From contig DAOTWZ010000037.1 in NCBI GenBank assembly GCA_034435615.1, positions 1 to 50,224 of the forward strand: 50,224 nucleotides of DNA, in the 5' to 3' direction. Below, one piece after another: positions 15,352 through 23,145 of the stretch; the stretch's first letter is position 1; each line of letters starts with the position of its first letter. Made by a program: the position numbers and the translations under genes. Origin of the DNA: H17-190 sp034435615 (GTDB lineage: Bacteria; Chloroflexota; Dehalococcoidia; SM23-28-2; HRBIN24). Under the pieces are notes generated by a model. It had not been told where the DNA came from, ran no database searches, and saw nothing but the letters and a program-made list of their open reading frames with translations.

Positions 15352-16312
15352 GGATCTCCTTTATCTCTTGCTGGATGGTCTCCGCCAGTCGCCGTCGCTG
15401 CCGCTCCCAGAGGACGAGGAGGCGGTGGAGGCGGGCCATCACCACCTCCCGGCTGGCTTCCATGTCCTGCCGCAGACGGGCTATCTCTCCGCCGAGGTCC
15501 TGTAGGCGCTGGCCGGACACCTGGATCTGCTGTCCCAGGGCGTGCGTCTCCTGCAGCAGTTGCTCCGTCTGGGAGACCAGAGCGGAGAGGCGCTGGTTGG
15601 CCTGGTCCCGGTCCTGGCGGAGCCGCTGCTGTTCCTCTCTCAGGCCGTCTATCTGGGGCAACTGCCCCTCCACCTTCTGCAGCCGCTCTTCCAGCTTCTG
15701 CAGGGCCTGCTGCTGGGAGTGGAGGCGCAGCACCATGCCGTCCAGGCGGTCCCCCAGGACGTCGAGCTTGCCCCCCAGTTTGTCCAGGGCCTGCCCCAAT
15801 TGCTGCAGAGCCTCCAGTTGCTGGCTGTTGCGAGGGGTCAGCTCGTTCAGGCGGCGGAGGACGGTCTCCTGTTCGTGCTGGAGGCGGGCCACGGTGGCCT
15901 CCAGGTTACGGAGGGAGGCCTCCCGGCTACGGATGTGGTCCTCGTAGGTGGTGAGGCGGTTCTCGATGGCCCGCACGTCCCGGGACAGGGTGGTGGTCTC
16001 CCCCTGATAGCGCTCCAGGTCGGCCTGGCGCTGGTGGAGGGCCTGGTTGGCCAGCGAGAGGGCCTGGGACTGGCGCTCGTGGAGGCGCTCCAGCTCCGCC
16101 TTCATCTCCCGCAGCTCCTCCAGGAGGGAGGGAACGGGCGATATGTCCCGGGCGAGGCCTTCCAGCGCCTCCTGGGCCCGCCTCATGACGCTCATCATCT
16201 CCTGGACCTGGGCCCGCGTCTGTCCCAGGTCCCGCTCCAGATGGCGGAGGCGTGCCGGGAGCTCGGCTATCTCCGCCGGCACAGCGCCGAGGTGGTCGTC
16301 CTCGCTGTCCAC
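15323..16312 (-). CDS. Long coiled-coil protein between hom and thrC
   Basis: A 329-residue, almost entirely helical protein with heptad-rich sequence from about residue 15 to the end, rich in Gln, Glu, Leu and Arg. It has no signal peptide, membrane span or enzymatic motif. A short break occurs around ISPVPSLLEE (residues 57-66) and another at LTPRNSQQLEAL (about 156-167). The start is GTG 16312, directly abutting the TGA stop of hom. The stop overlaps the thrC start. Its position inside the threonine pathway operon is unexplained; coiled-coil or SMC-like search hits would be non-specific. I assign no function. A cytoskeletal or envelope scaffolding role is only a guess. Confidence 0.8.
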   Translation of the reverse strand: MDSEDDHLGAVPAEIAELPARLRHLERDLGQTRAQVQEMMSVMRRAQEALEGLARDISPVPSLLEELREMKAELERLHERQSQALSLANQALHQRQADLERYQGETTTLSRDVRAIENRLTTYEDHIRSREASLRNLEATVARLQHEQETVLRRLNELTPRNSQQLEALQQLGQALDKLGGKLDVLGDRLDGMVLRLHSQQQALQKLEERLQKVEGQLPQIDGLREEQQRLRQDRDQANQRLSALVSQTEQLLQETHALGQQIQVSGQRLQDLGGEIARLRQDMEASREVVMARLHRLLVLWERQRRRLAETIQQEIKEIHGDIEQAAE

Positions 16313-17611
16313 TCAGGCCTCCACTCGCAAGAAGTTGCCGATCTCAACCACTACGTCCAGCTTCTCCACGTCGGCGATGGTGGCCCGCACGGCGGCCTCC
16401 CGCGCGGCGTGGGTCATGATGACGATCTCCGCCGTCTGGGCCGCCTCGTTGGTCTCCTTCTGGATGACGGAGGCGATGCTGACCTGGTTATCGCCGAAGC
16501 AGCGGGCGATCTGGGCCAGCACTCCTGGGCGGTCCGTCACCTGCATTCGAATATAGTAGCGGCAGACCAGGTCGTCCATCTTTTTTATGGGGAGGGAGAC
16601 CTGGGCCCGCCAGGGGGTGGGCGGCCGCCCGTGGGCCAGGGCCTGGGCGGCGTCCAGGACATCGGCCAGGACAGCGCTGGCGGTGGGGGACGCCCCTGCC
16701 CCCGGCCCCTGGAAGACGACGCGCCCCACAAGGTCTCCCTCTACCTCGATGGCGTTGAGGACGCCGTCCACCTTGGCCAGTAGGGCCTCCTGGGGCAGGA
16801 GGACGGGATGGACGCGGGCCTCCAGGGCCGCCCCGTCGGGGCCGTCGTCGCAGCGGGCGATGGCCAGCAGCTTGATGGCATAGCCCAGCTCGCGGGCGTA
16901 GCGGAAGTCCTGGGCGGCCAGGCGGCTTATTCCCTCGCGGTAGACCTCGTCGGGCGGGACATGGGTGTAGAAGGCCAGGCTGGCCAGGATGGCCAGCTTG
17001 TAGGCGGCGTCGTGCCCCTCGATGTCGTTGGTGGGGTCGGGCTCGGCGTAGCCCAGCTCCTGGGCCTGGGCCAGGGCGGACCGGAAGTCCAGACCCTCCC
17101 GGTCCATGCGAGTGAGGACGTAGTTGGTGGTGCCGTTGATGATGGCCCTGAGCCCCCGCACCGTGTTGGCGGCCAGGTCACGCTTCAGAGGGGCGATGAT
17201 GGGTATGCCGCTGCCCACGCTGGCCTCGTAGAGGAGGTCCACGCCCCGCTCGTGGGCCAGGGAGATGAGCTCCGGGCCGTGACGGGCCATGACCTCTTTG
17301 TTGGCGGTGACGACGTAGCGTCCCCGCCCCAGGGCCTCCCGGATGTAGCGGTAGGCAGGGTCCAGGCCCCCCATCACCTCCACCACTATGTGGACCTGGT
17401 CGTCCTCCAGCACAGTGGCGGCGTCGGTGGTGAGGAGGGAGGGCTCCACGAAGACGGGGCGGGGCTTGTCCGGGGTGCGCACCAGGACCCGCCGCAGGCG
17501 GATGGGCCGGCCCAGCCGCTGGGCTATGGCCTCCCCCTTCTCCAGGAGGGCGCGGGCCACCCCGCTGCCTACCACTCCCAGCCCCAGCAGGGCGACGTTG
17601 ATAGGCTCCAC
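16313..17611 (-). CDS. hom: Homoserine dehydrogenase
   Basis: A 432-residue NAD(P)-dependent enzyme reducing aspartate semialdehyde to homoserine, the branch point for threonine and methionine. The Rossmann loop GLGVVGSGVA is at 10-19, the catalytic block NDIEGHDAAYKLAILAS is mid-protein, and the C-terminal ACT domain (VTDRPGVLAQIARCFGDNQVSIASV) is the usual threonine feedback site. The frame is open to 17668, but GTG 17611 follows GGAGG with eight-base spacing right after the PpiC stop and matches the family start. It is the first amino-acid gene in the long rpsF-led leftward array. Confidence 0.95.
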   Translation of the reverse strand: MEPINVALLGLGVVGSGVARALLEKGEAIAQRLGRPIRLRRVLVRTPDKPRPVFVEPSLLTTDAATVLEDDQVHIVVEVMGGLDPAYRYIREALGRGRYVVTANKEVMARHGPELISLAHERGVDLLYEASVGSGIPIIAPLKRDLAANTVRGLRAIINGTTNYVLTRMDREGLDFRSALAQAQELGYAEPDPTNDIEGHDAAYKLAILASLAFYTHVPPDEVYREGISRLAAQDFRYARELGYAIKLLAIARCDDGPDGAALEARVHPVLLPQEALLAKVDGVLNAIEVEGDLVGRVVFQGPGAGASPTASAVLADVLDAAQALAHGRPPTPWRAQVSLPIKKMDDLVCRYYIRMQVTDRPGVLAQIARCFGDNQVSIASVIQKETNEAAQTAEIVIMTHAAREAAVRATIADVEKLDVVVEIGNFLRVEA

Positions 17612-17624
17612 CACCCGCGCCTCC

Positions 17625-18713
17625 TCAGTAGACCTGGTTGACGACCCAGCGGATCTTGGTCTGGTCACCGTTGGCCAGGTCCATATGGTTGACGATGGTG
17701 AGCCCCCTCCGCTTCTCCTGGACCCAGTCGCGGTAGCGCTTGAGGGCCACTAACTGCTTCTCCCCGGGCCCCAGGGCGCGGTTGGGGTCCTTCTCCAGCA
17801 CCTGCACTATGAAGACCAGGCCCGTCTCGGGGTGGATATACTTGCCGACGCCGCCCGGCTCCAGGGCGAAGATGACGTTGGCCAGGTCGTCGTTCATGGC
17901 GCCGCGGGGCACCCAGCCTACCTCGCCCCCCTGGCCCCGGGTGCGGGTGTCTATGGACTCCTGCCGGGCCACCGCGGCGAAGTCCTCGCCCCCCTGGATG
18001 CGACCGATGATCTGGTCCGCTCTGGCCGCCTCCTGGAGGACGATCTGGCGGAAGTGGACGCTCTCCATGTTGTCCGGCACCTGCTGCTGCAGGTGGTCCA
18101 GCGCCTTCTGGGCCAGCAGCTCCCCACCGACGATGCGCCGGTACTCATCGTCCGTCAGGCCGGTGCGCTCCAGCTCCTGACTGTAGAGCTGCTGGAAGGG
18201 GTCCGGGGTGGGGCTGGGCACCGGGGGAGTGGGAGAGGGGGGCTGGTCGCCACCCTGGGCGGGCGGCGTTTCCGCCGGCGGCAGCAGACCCAGGCGCTCC
18301 CGGATGGCCTCCTCGATCTCGCTGGGGGAGACGGAGACCCCCAGCTCGCCAGCGTAGCGATAGAGGATCTCCTCCTCGATGATGCGGTCCGCGACGCTGG
18401 GGATGGCGTTGGCCGGCTGAGCGGCCTGACTGCCAGCGCCCCCCACCTGCTGGACGTAGAGGGCCAGGCGCTCCTTGAAGTAGCGGAGGCTGTAGCGGGA
18501 GTCCGCCACCTGGAGGGCCAGGCTACCGGGGCGGGTGAACTCCTCCCAGTAGCCGCGCGCTACGGAGAAGATGGCCAGGCCGGCGCCGGCCAGGAGGAGG
18601 AGGACGACGCCCAGGAGGGCAGCCAGCCGGCCTGGATGGCCCCAGAGGTCGGAGCGGCCGGCCACCTCCCAGGGGGGTGTGGGGACTTTACCGGCTCGTC
18701 TCTTTCTCGGCAC
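17625..18713 (-). CDS. Membrane-anchored peptidyl-prolyl isomerase (PpiC/SurA type)
   Basis: A 362-residue protein with one N-terminal membrane anchor (about residues 29-52, LAALLGVVLLLLAGAGLAIF) and an extracytoplasmic SurA_N/parvulin-like body. NAIPSVADRIIEEEILYRYA is the chaperone N-domain region. A Pro/Thr-rich linker at about 146-170 follows. HFRQIVLQEAARADQIIGRIQGGEDF through GEVGWVPRGAM and ETGLVFIVQVLE is the parvulin fold, which isomerises prolyl bonds in exported proteins. The start GTG 18713 has only a weak ribosome binding site, so the first few residues are uncertain. It follows rpsR by 48 bases, in the slot where rplI often sits in other bacteria. Confidence 0.87.
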   Translation of the reverse strand: MPRKRRAGKVPTPPWEVAGRSDLWGHPGRLAALLGVVLLLLAGAGLAIFSVARGYWEEFTRPGSLALQVADSRYSLRYFKERLALYVQQVGGAGSQAAQPANAIPSVADRIIEEEILYRYAGELGVSVSPSEIEEAIRERLGLLPPAETPPAQGGDQPPSPTPPVPSPTPDPFQQLYSQELERTGLTDDEYRRIVGGELLAQKALDHLQQQVPDNMESVHFRQIVLQEAARADQIIGRIQGGEDFAAVARQESIDTRTRGQGGEVGWVPRGAMNDDLANVIFALEPGGVGKYIHPETGLVFIVQVLEKDPNRALGPGEKQLVALKRYRDWVQEKRRGLTIVNHMDLANGDQTKIRWVVNQVY

Positions 18714-18761
18714 GACCAGTCCAACGGCGCGGTCATCCTGGACCGGGCCCGGGCGAAGGGA

Positions 18762-19085
18762 CTAACGGGGGGAGGGCCACCCCATCTCGCGGATGTGCTC
18801 GGCGGTGAAGGGGAGAAGGGCGACGTACCGCGCCCGCTTGATGGCGCGAGCCAGGGCCCGCTGGTGCTTGGCGCAGGTGTTGAGACGCCGCCGCGACTCG
18901 ATCCGCCCGCGATCGGAGAGGAAGCGCCTGAGGAGCCCCACGTCCTTGTAGTCGATGAACTTCACCTGCTCGGCGCAGATGGGGCATACCCGGCGCCGTC
19001 GGCCGTAGCGCCGCTTCTTCTGCTGCTGCCGGGCTGCCTCCGGCGCTTCGGTCTGCTCGGGAGCCCTCTCCGTCTCGTTCTCCAT
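18762..19085 (-). CDS. rpsR: 30S ribosomal protein bS18
   Basis: A 107-residue bS18 with an extended Glu/Gln-rich N-terminus of about 30 residues before the conserved core. The core begins RRRVCPICAEQVKFIDYKD and continues through LLRRFLSDRGRIESRRRLNTCAKHQR, the zinc-binding (C+) version with CPIC and CAKH as probable ligands. It binds bS6 on the platform of the 30S subunit; the bS6 gene is two positions upstream. ATG 19085 is preceded by GGAGGG at 11 bases. The C-terminal LPFTAEHIREM is somewhat longer than in E. coli. Confidence 0.96.
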   Translation of the reverse strand: MENETERAPEQTEAPEAARQQQKKRRYGRRRRVCPICAEQVKFIDYKDVGLLRRFLSDRGRIESRRRLNTCAKHQRALARAIKRARYVALLPFTAEHIREMGWPSPR

Positions 19086-19121
19086 GCTATGCTAGCCCTC
19101 CATGGTCTGGGCGCTGGCTGC

Positions 19122-19532
19122 TCACGGGGCATCGTAGGAGCTGTCCGTCTCCAGCCCCTCTTCGGCGGACGGCTCAGCCCCTTCCAGCAGGGGGGCGGCG
19201 CCCGGGCGGTCCAGGAAGAGCACCCGCTCCGCCAGGATCTCGTTGACGAAGCGCCGCTGGCCGTCGGCCCCGTCCCAGCTACGGCTGCGCAGCCGCCCTT
19301 CCACGTATACCCGGCGTCCCTTCTGAAGGTACAGGTTGCACTGCTCTGCCAGACGCCGCCAGGTGATGACGGAGAACCACTCCGTCTCCTCGCGGCGGTC
19401 GCCATCGGGTGTGGTGTAGACGTAGTTGGTGGCGACGCGGAAGGTGGTCATGGCGTCGCCGTTGGCCGTGAAGCGCATCTCCGGGTCGGTGCCCACGTTG
19501 CCGATGACCATTATCTTGTTGAGCCCGGCCAC
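19122..19532 (-). CDS. ssb: Single-stranded DNA-binding protein
   Basis: A 136-residue OB-fold protein that coats single-stranded DNA in replication, repair and recombination. It opens LNKIMVIGNVGTDPEMRF and continues with TEWFSVITWRRLAEQCNLYLQKGRRVYVEGRL, the core of bacterial SSB. The start is GTG 19532 (GGGGAGCGGGAAG upstream), 13 bases after the rpsF stop; the longer open frame to 19670 overlaps rpsF. Oddity: the C-terminus ends ETDSSYDAP and lacks the acidic DDDIPF-type tip that recruits partner proteins. It may be a secondary SSB, or the tail may simply be divergent. Confidence 0.94.
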   Translation of the reverse strand: MAGLNKIMVIGNVGTDPEMRFTANGDAMTTFRVATNYVYTTPDGDRREETEWFSVITWRRLAEQCNLYLQKGRRVYVEGRLRSRSWDGADGQRRFVNEILAERVLFLDRPGAAPLLEGAEPSAEEGLETDSSYDAP

Positions 19533-19545
19533 CTTCCCGCTCCCC

Positions 19546-19836
19546 TCATTCCTCGTCCAGCCGCACCACCAGGTGGCGCAAGACCTCCTCGGCCAGGTTG
19601 AGGCTGCGGTCCAGCTCCCGCACCCTGGCGGGGTCCATGCGGAAACGGGCCAGCACGTAGTTGCCCTCACGGAAGCGCTGGATGGGGTAGGCCAGGCGCC
19701 GGCGCCCCCAGGTGTCCACCTCGGTAATCTCGCCCCCGCGGTCGCGGATGAGTTGCTGGACGCGGTCCACGGTGCTCCTGACCTCTTCTTCGGCCAGTTG
19801 AGGGCTTATCACTAGCATCAGCTCGTAGTTGCGCAT
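19546..19836 (-). CDS. rpsF: 30S ribosomal protein bS6
   Basis: A 96-residue bS6, opening MRNYELMLVISPQL with GGGRRRLAYPI-like block TWGRRRLAYPIQRFREGNYVLARF. It forms a heterodimer with bS18 on the 30S platform. The frame extends to 19920, but ATG 19836 matches the family start and lies downstream of a near-consensus promoter (19894-19922). First gene of rpsF-ssb-rpsR, the classic gene order; translational autoregulation by bS6-bS18 on this leader is known in several bacteria but I did not identify the specific structure here. Confidence 0.96.
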   Translation of the reverse strand: MRNYELMLVISPQLAEEEVRSTVDRVQQLIRDRGGEITEVDTWGRRRLAYPIQRFREGNYVLARFRMDPARVRELDRSLNLAEEVLRHLVVRLDEE

Positions 19837-19893
19837 GACCTCGCTGGGCCTCGCTGGTATCGGCCGCGGTGCGGCCCCGCAGCCCAGGTTGGC

Positions 19894-19922
19894 ATTATAG
19901 CACCGGGCCCCGCTAGTCACAA
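19894..19922 (-). promoter_or_regulatory. Near-consensus promoter of the rpsF operon
   Basis: The minus strand reads TTGTGA (19917-19922), 17 bases, TATAAT (19894-19899), with TGC before the -10 (extended form). The predicted start near 19887 gives a leader of about 50 bases before rpsF. The operon may run through to thrC, as gaps are all under 50 bases. Confidence 0.8.
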
Positions 19923-20092
19923 CCGCGGCCCGTCCTTGTTAACGCTGGACGCCTTTCGTGCGTCTTTCATTTAGGAAGCGCTAGGAAGTGCCAGGCCAGG
20001 GGACGCTGGAAGGTCGGTGTCGGTGAGGAGCGTCGGCATGGCACGAGCGGGGATGACAGGTCGGGGATACCGATGCGCGGAGCAGGGGGGCG

Positions 20093-20884
20093 ATGACCAA
20101 GGACTGGCGGCGGCTGCGCAGGGCCCTCCAGGAGGGAAGGCTGCGGCTGTACTGTCAGCCTATCCTGGACCTGCGCAATGGCCAGGTATCCCGCTATGAG
20201 CTGCTGCTGCGTCTGAGGGAGAACGGCGTCACGCTGACCGGGGCCTCCTTCCTCTGGGCGGCGGAGGAGCTGGGCCTGATCCAGGAGATAGACTTCTGGG
20301 TGGTGGGGAGAGCGGTGGCCCTTCTGAGGCAGCTCGATGGCCCCAGCTGCGCCACGGACGCTCACCTGGAGCTGCACGTGAACCTCTCCGGCCGCACCCT
20401 GTCCGACCGCTCGTGGTGGGGGCCCATCGAGAGGGAGCTGAGGGCGGCGGGCGAGCTGGCCCGGCGGCTGGTCTTCGAGGTGACGGAGACGGCGGCCATC
20501 GAGGACGTGGACGATGTGCGCCGGTTCATGGAGGGCCTGTGTGCCCTGGGGTGTCGATTCGCTCTGGACGATTTCGGCGTGGGCTACTCCGGCTTTTACC
20601 GCCTGCGCAGCCTCCCCTTCCACTTCCTGAAGGTCGATGGCGCCTTCGTGCGGCACCTGCCCCGCAGCAGCACCGACCAGCTGCTGGTGCGCTCCATAGC
20701 CATGGCCGGGCGCATCCTGGGGCTGGGCACCATCGCCGAGCAGGTGGAGGACGAGGCCACCGTTCAGCTCCTGCAGCGCTTCGATGTGGACTACGCCCAG
20801 GGCTTCTACGTGGGGCGGCCCCGTCCCGTGGAGGAGGAGTGGCCCTGCGTCAGCCTCCTCAGCCGTCCAGGTAATGCCCGTTGA
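20093..20884 (+). CDS. EAL domain protein, probable c-di-GMP phosphodiesterase
   Basis: A 263-residue stand-alone EAL domain without GGDEF, PAS or membrane segments. The catalytic set is intact: E36-x-L-x-R40 (YELLLRLR), Asn97, Glu129 in FEVTE, Asp159-Asp160 in LDDFGVGYSG, Lys180 in LKVDG, and Glu216 in AEQVED. The protein therefore likely hydrolyses c-di-GMP to pGpG. The signature E-A-L reads E-L-L, a tolerated variant. The start ATG 20093 follows AGGGGGG. It diverges from the rpsF operon across 256 bases that hold the rpsF promoter but no other gene. Its 3' end overlaps the convergent OsmC gene by 26 bases. Confidence 0.9.
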   Translation: MTKDWRRLRRALQEGRLRLYCQPILDLRNGQVSRYELLLRLRENGVTLTGASFLWAAEELGLIQEIDFWVVGRAVALLRQLDGPSCATDAHLELHVNLSGRTLSDRSWWGPIERELRAAGELARRLVFEVTETAAIEDVDDVRRFMEGLCALGCRFALDDFGVGYSGFYRLRSLPFHFLKVDGAFVRHLPRSSTDQLLVRSIAMAGRILGLGTIAEQVEDEATVQLLQRFDVDYAQGFYVGRPRPVEEEWPCVSLLSRPGNAR

Positions 20885-21350
20885 GGATGACCCGCGTCCG
20901 CACGGGGGTAGCGTGGGCCAGGGCCTGCTCCACGTAGCAGCCGGCGCTGGCCAGTCTCACCAGACGGGCTATCTCCTCCGGCGGAGCTGGCGATTCCACC
21001 TCCAGCTCCAGGTCGAAGCCGTCGCAGCCGGTCTGAAGGGTGCCAGCCAGGGCGGAGCCCTCGCTCCAGAAACGGCCTACCACGCGGGCGCGGACCTTCT
21101 CCAGGGGCACCTTTAGACGGCGGGCCAGACTGGCCGCCACGGCCAGCGTTCAGAGGCCCAGCGCCGCCACCAGGTAGGCCAGCGGGGTGGGGGCGGAGCC
21201 GTCTCCGCCGGCCGCCGGCCCCTCGTCGGAGAAGATGTGGAAGTAGCCGCTGTGTTCGGAGCCGGCGCGCGCCCGCCGCAGGTGGTCGGTCAGGAGCTCG
21301 GCGTCCGCCTCGTAGGTGAACTTGCGGCGCTTCGGCCTGGTCTCGCTCAT
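20859..21350 (-). CDS. OsmC family peroxidase with in-frame TGA at the catalytic Cys (candidate selenoprotein)
   Basis: Read through one TGA, this frame gives a single 163-residue OsmC-family protein. ATG 21350 has a strong AGGAGGT at five-base spacing. Residues 1-66 (FTYEADAELLTDH, APTPLAYLVAALGL) are the OsmC N-terminal half. The TGA at 21150-21152 is codon 67, where the family places its first (peroxidatic) cysteine. Without any frame change it continues TLAVAASLARRLKVPLEKV, then CDGFDLELEVESP, LASAGCYVEQAL with the partner Cys138, and VILNGHYLDG. Spacing between position 67 and Cys138 (71) is close to that in known OsmC proteins. A hairpin with a GUC loop lies 19 nt after the UGA. I interpret TGA as selenocysteine; the alternative is a recent nonsense mutation. 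Role: reduction of organic hydroperoxides. Confidence 0.75.
21119..21138 (-). promoter_or_regulatory. Putative bacterial SECIS hairpin after the OsmC TGA
   Basis: Counting from the TGA (21150-21152) on the minus strand, nucleotides 12-19 (GGCGGCCA) pair with 23-31 (TGGCC, bulged C, GCC). The stem has eight pairs and a three-base loop GTC at 20-22. The loop starts with G, and 19 bases separate UGA from the loop; both fit the published bacterial SECIS consensus as I remember it. A competing hairpin (CTGGCCG/CGGCCAG, nucleotides 4-20) also exists, so folding needs testing. Confidence 0.5.
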
Positions 21351-21441
21351 GGGGCACCTCCTGTCCCGTATTGTGCCACAAAGGGAGGGGACGGCCCACC
21401 GTGGGCCGTCCCCGCATCGGTGTCCTCCGCCGAGGGGCGGG

Positions 21442-22683
21442 CTAGGGGGTGCCGCGGGCCCGGCGGCCGGGCCGTGGCTGCCCCAGGGCGGCCGGGGCCG
21501 TGTTGCCACCCGTGGCTCCCTTGGCGTACTGGGGCGTCCAGATGAAGACGAACTCGTACACGCCGTCCTCAGCCAGATCCTCGCTCCTTATCCCCTCGCC
21601 GATGCGGATGCCGTAGCGCAGGAAGAGGAGCTGATGGACGGGGAAGAGGATGCCTGCACTCTGATAGAGGCCCGGGACCACCTCCAGGCCCCAGGTGTCG
21701 CTGCCGATGATGGCCGGCCGGTGGTTCCCCAGGAAGCGGGCCTCCCTCAGGTAGATGCCAGGCTCGGAGGCCAGGTAGCGGCGAGGCTCGTACTGGGCCA
21801 CATGGGTCCAGCCGGTGCGGAAGAGGACCACGTCCCCCGGTCTGATCTCCCGGATGCCTCCCCGCCGCATCGCCTCCCGGATATCGTCCAGAGTGATGCG
21901 ATAGTCGTCCCGCACAATCCTGAGGCCGGGGCCGGTGGTGGAGAGGTCGCGGGTCGCCCCCTGGGATATCTTGAGGCCCAGGATGTCCAGGAGGACGCCC
22001 CGGGTGACGATGGGTCCCATGTGCTCGTTGCCCAGGGCAGTGGTACCCCAGGGCTCGGTGATATCCGGCACCGTGTAGCCGTTGTAGTACATGCGGCCCA
22101 CGCCCACGTGGTTGAGGCCGTCCAACTGAGTGGCTATCTGGTAGGTGGTGCTGAGGCGCTCCTCGTGGAAGGTGAGGCGGTTGGCCCCCAGGGGCGAGGT
22201 GCTGGCCACGATGCCGCCACCCGCCCGGAAGTCCGGGCCCGGTTCGTAGCCGAAGACGAAGAGGCGCTGCTTGTACTCGCGAGGTGGATCGACCACGAAG
22301 GCGGGGAAGCCCTCAATCAGCTGCTCCCCCAGGTTGTAGGTCTTCACCGGGCGGCCGTTGGCCAGGAGGCGCAGCGCCTCCGCCGTCTTCTCCGGCGTCA
22401 CCTCGTTGAAGGTGCCCCGCTGATCGCCCTCGCCGTAGGGGCCGGGGACCCAGGCGCCGGTCTCCACCTCGTCAACGTCGAACATGTCGTCGGTGGGCTC
22501 TTCGAAGGGGAAGCTGCCGGCGGAGGCTGGCTGGCTGGTGGCCGGCGGCAGGCCGGGATGGAGGCGGGAGGCGCCGGCGTAGGCCAGGAGGCCAGCCGCC
22601 CCGGCCTTTCCCGCCAGCTTGAGGGCCTCGCGGCGGCTCACCTTCGTCCCGTAGAGATGGGCGAGGAAGTACTCGAACTTCAT
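21442..22683 (-). CDS. Tat-exported cyclase family protein (kynurenine formamidase-like fold)
   Basis: A 413-residue protein of the cyclase family (PF04199 type), metal-dependent amide or ester hydrolases. The N-terminus has a twin-arginine signal: VSRREALKLAG with Arg17-Arg18, then a hydrophobic AGAAGLLAYAGA. The family core shows TQLDGLNHVGVGRMYYNGY in place of HxGTHxDxPxH, a variant seen in one subgroup, and RPGDVVLFRTGW plus PAIIGSDTWGLEV later. Frame extends to ATG 22716, but ATG 22683 has AAGGGG upstream and gives the canonical Tat start. Substrate unknown. The C-terminus carries a low-complexity Gly/Ala/Pro tail. A promoter with TTGACA lies 140 bases upstream. Confidence 0.85.
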   Translation of the reverse strand: MKFEYFLAHLYGTKVSRREALKLAGKAGAAGLLAYAGASRLHPGLPPATSQPASAGSFPFEEPTDDMFDVDEVETGAWVPGPYGEGDQRGTFNEVTPEKTAEALRLLANGRPVKTYNLGEQLIEGFPAFVVDPPREYKQRLFVFGYEPGPDFRAGGGIVASTSPLGANRLTFHEERLSTTYQIATQLDGLNHVGVGRMYYNGYTVPDITEPWGTTALGNEHMGPIVTRGVLLDILGLKISQGATRDLSTTGPGLRIVRDDYRITLDDIREAMRRGGIREIRPGDVVLFRTGWTHVAQYEPRRYLASEPGIYLREARFLGNHRPAIIGSDTWGLEVVPGLYQSAGILFPVHQLLFLRYGIRIGEGIRSEDLAEDGVYEFVFIWTPQYAKGATGGNTAPAALGQPRPGRRARGTP

Positions 22684-22821
22684 ACGTTTCCACCCCTTTT
22701 CTCTGGACTGTGTCATGGGGCGCGGCTTCGCCGCTAAGGCTGGCTGTTCAGACGGAGGCTGCGGGTTACGGCTGCCCCTCTCACCCCCCTGTTGATACCC
22801 GTGGTCAGAATGATACAGTTA

Positions 22822-22850
22822 CAAATAAATACTTCACATAAACTTGTCAA
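22822..22850 (-). promoter_or_regulatory. Probable promoter for the cyclase-family gene
   Basis: The minus strand reads TTGACA (22845-22850), 17 bases, TATTTG (22822-22827). It sits in an AT-rich island of about 50 bases, unusual for this window. The resulting leader would be about 130 bases long; the rest of the gap from 22684 to 22977 shows no gene. Confidence 0.5.
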
Positions 22851-22977
22851 GGGCTAGGCTAGCTCAGAAAAGTCGCCTTCGGAGGGGCTACCTGGCTACC
22901 GCTGTTGGCCTTCCGGCCGATGTGGGTGGGCTATCTGGCTGTTTGAGGAGAACTGTGCCATGCCGACGCAGTGGCCG

Positions 22978-23052
22978 TGGTGGGCGATGGAGGACTCGAA
23001 CCTCCGACCTTCTCGGTGTAAGCGAGACGCTCTGCCACTGAGCTAATCGCCC
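22978..23052 (-). tRNA. tRNA-Val (anticodon UAC), CCA encoded
   Basis: Reverse complement folds as a complete 75-base tRNA: acceptor GGGCGAT/ATCGCCC, D arm GCTC/GAGC, anticodon stem TCTCG/CGAGA with loop CTTACAC (anticodon TAC), T arm GGAGG/CCTCC with TTCGAGT loop, discriminator A and encoded CCA (22978-22980). All stems are perfectly paired. Confidence 0.97.
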
Positions 23053-23115
23053 ACTGCCAAGCCCATCCTAGCCAGGGCCGACGCCCCCGGTCAAGCTGCG
23101 CTCCGGCGTCTTGCG

Positions 23116-23145
23116 TTGACACTGCACCAGAACAGGGGCTACACT
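23116..23145 (+). promoter_or_regulatory. Promoter of the methylmalonyl-CoA mutase gene
   Basis: TTGACA (23116-23121), 18 bases, TACACT (23140-23145). Initiation near 23152 lies downstream of the most upstream possible start (23147), which supports ATG 23198 as the true start. No cobalamin riboswitch is visible in the short leader. Confidence 0.7.

Noticed and set aside
20859..21140. Two separate genes (20859-21140 and 21150-21350) instead of one OsmC gene
   Set aside because: Both lie in the same frame separated only by TGA, together make one complete OsmC fold, and the inner GTG start at 21140 has no ribosome binding site.
22684..22977. Riboswitch or leader RNA upstream of the cyclase gene
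   Set aside because: The 130-base leader has no recognisable conserved riboswitch core; only a promoter is supported.
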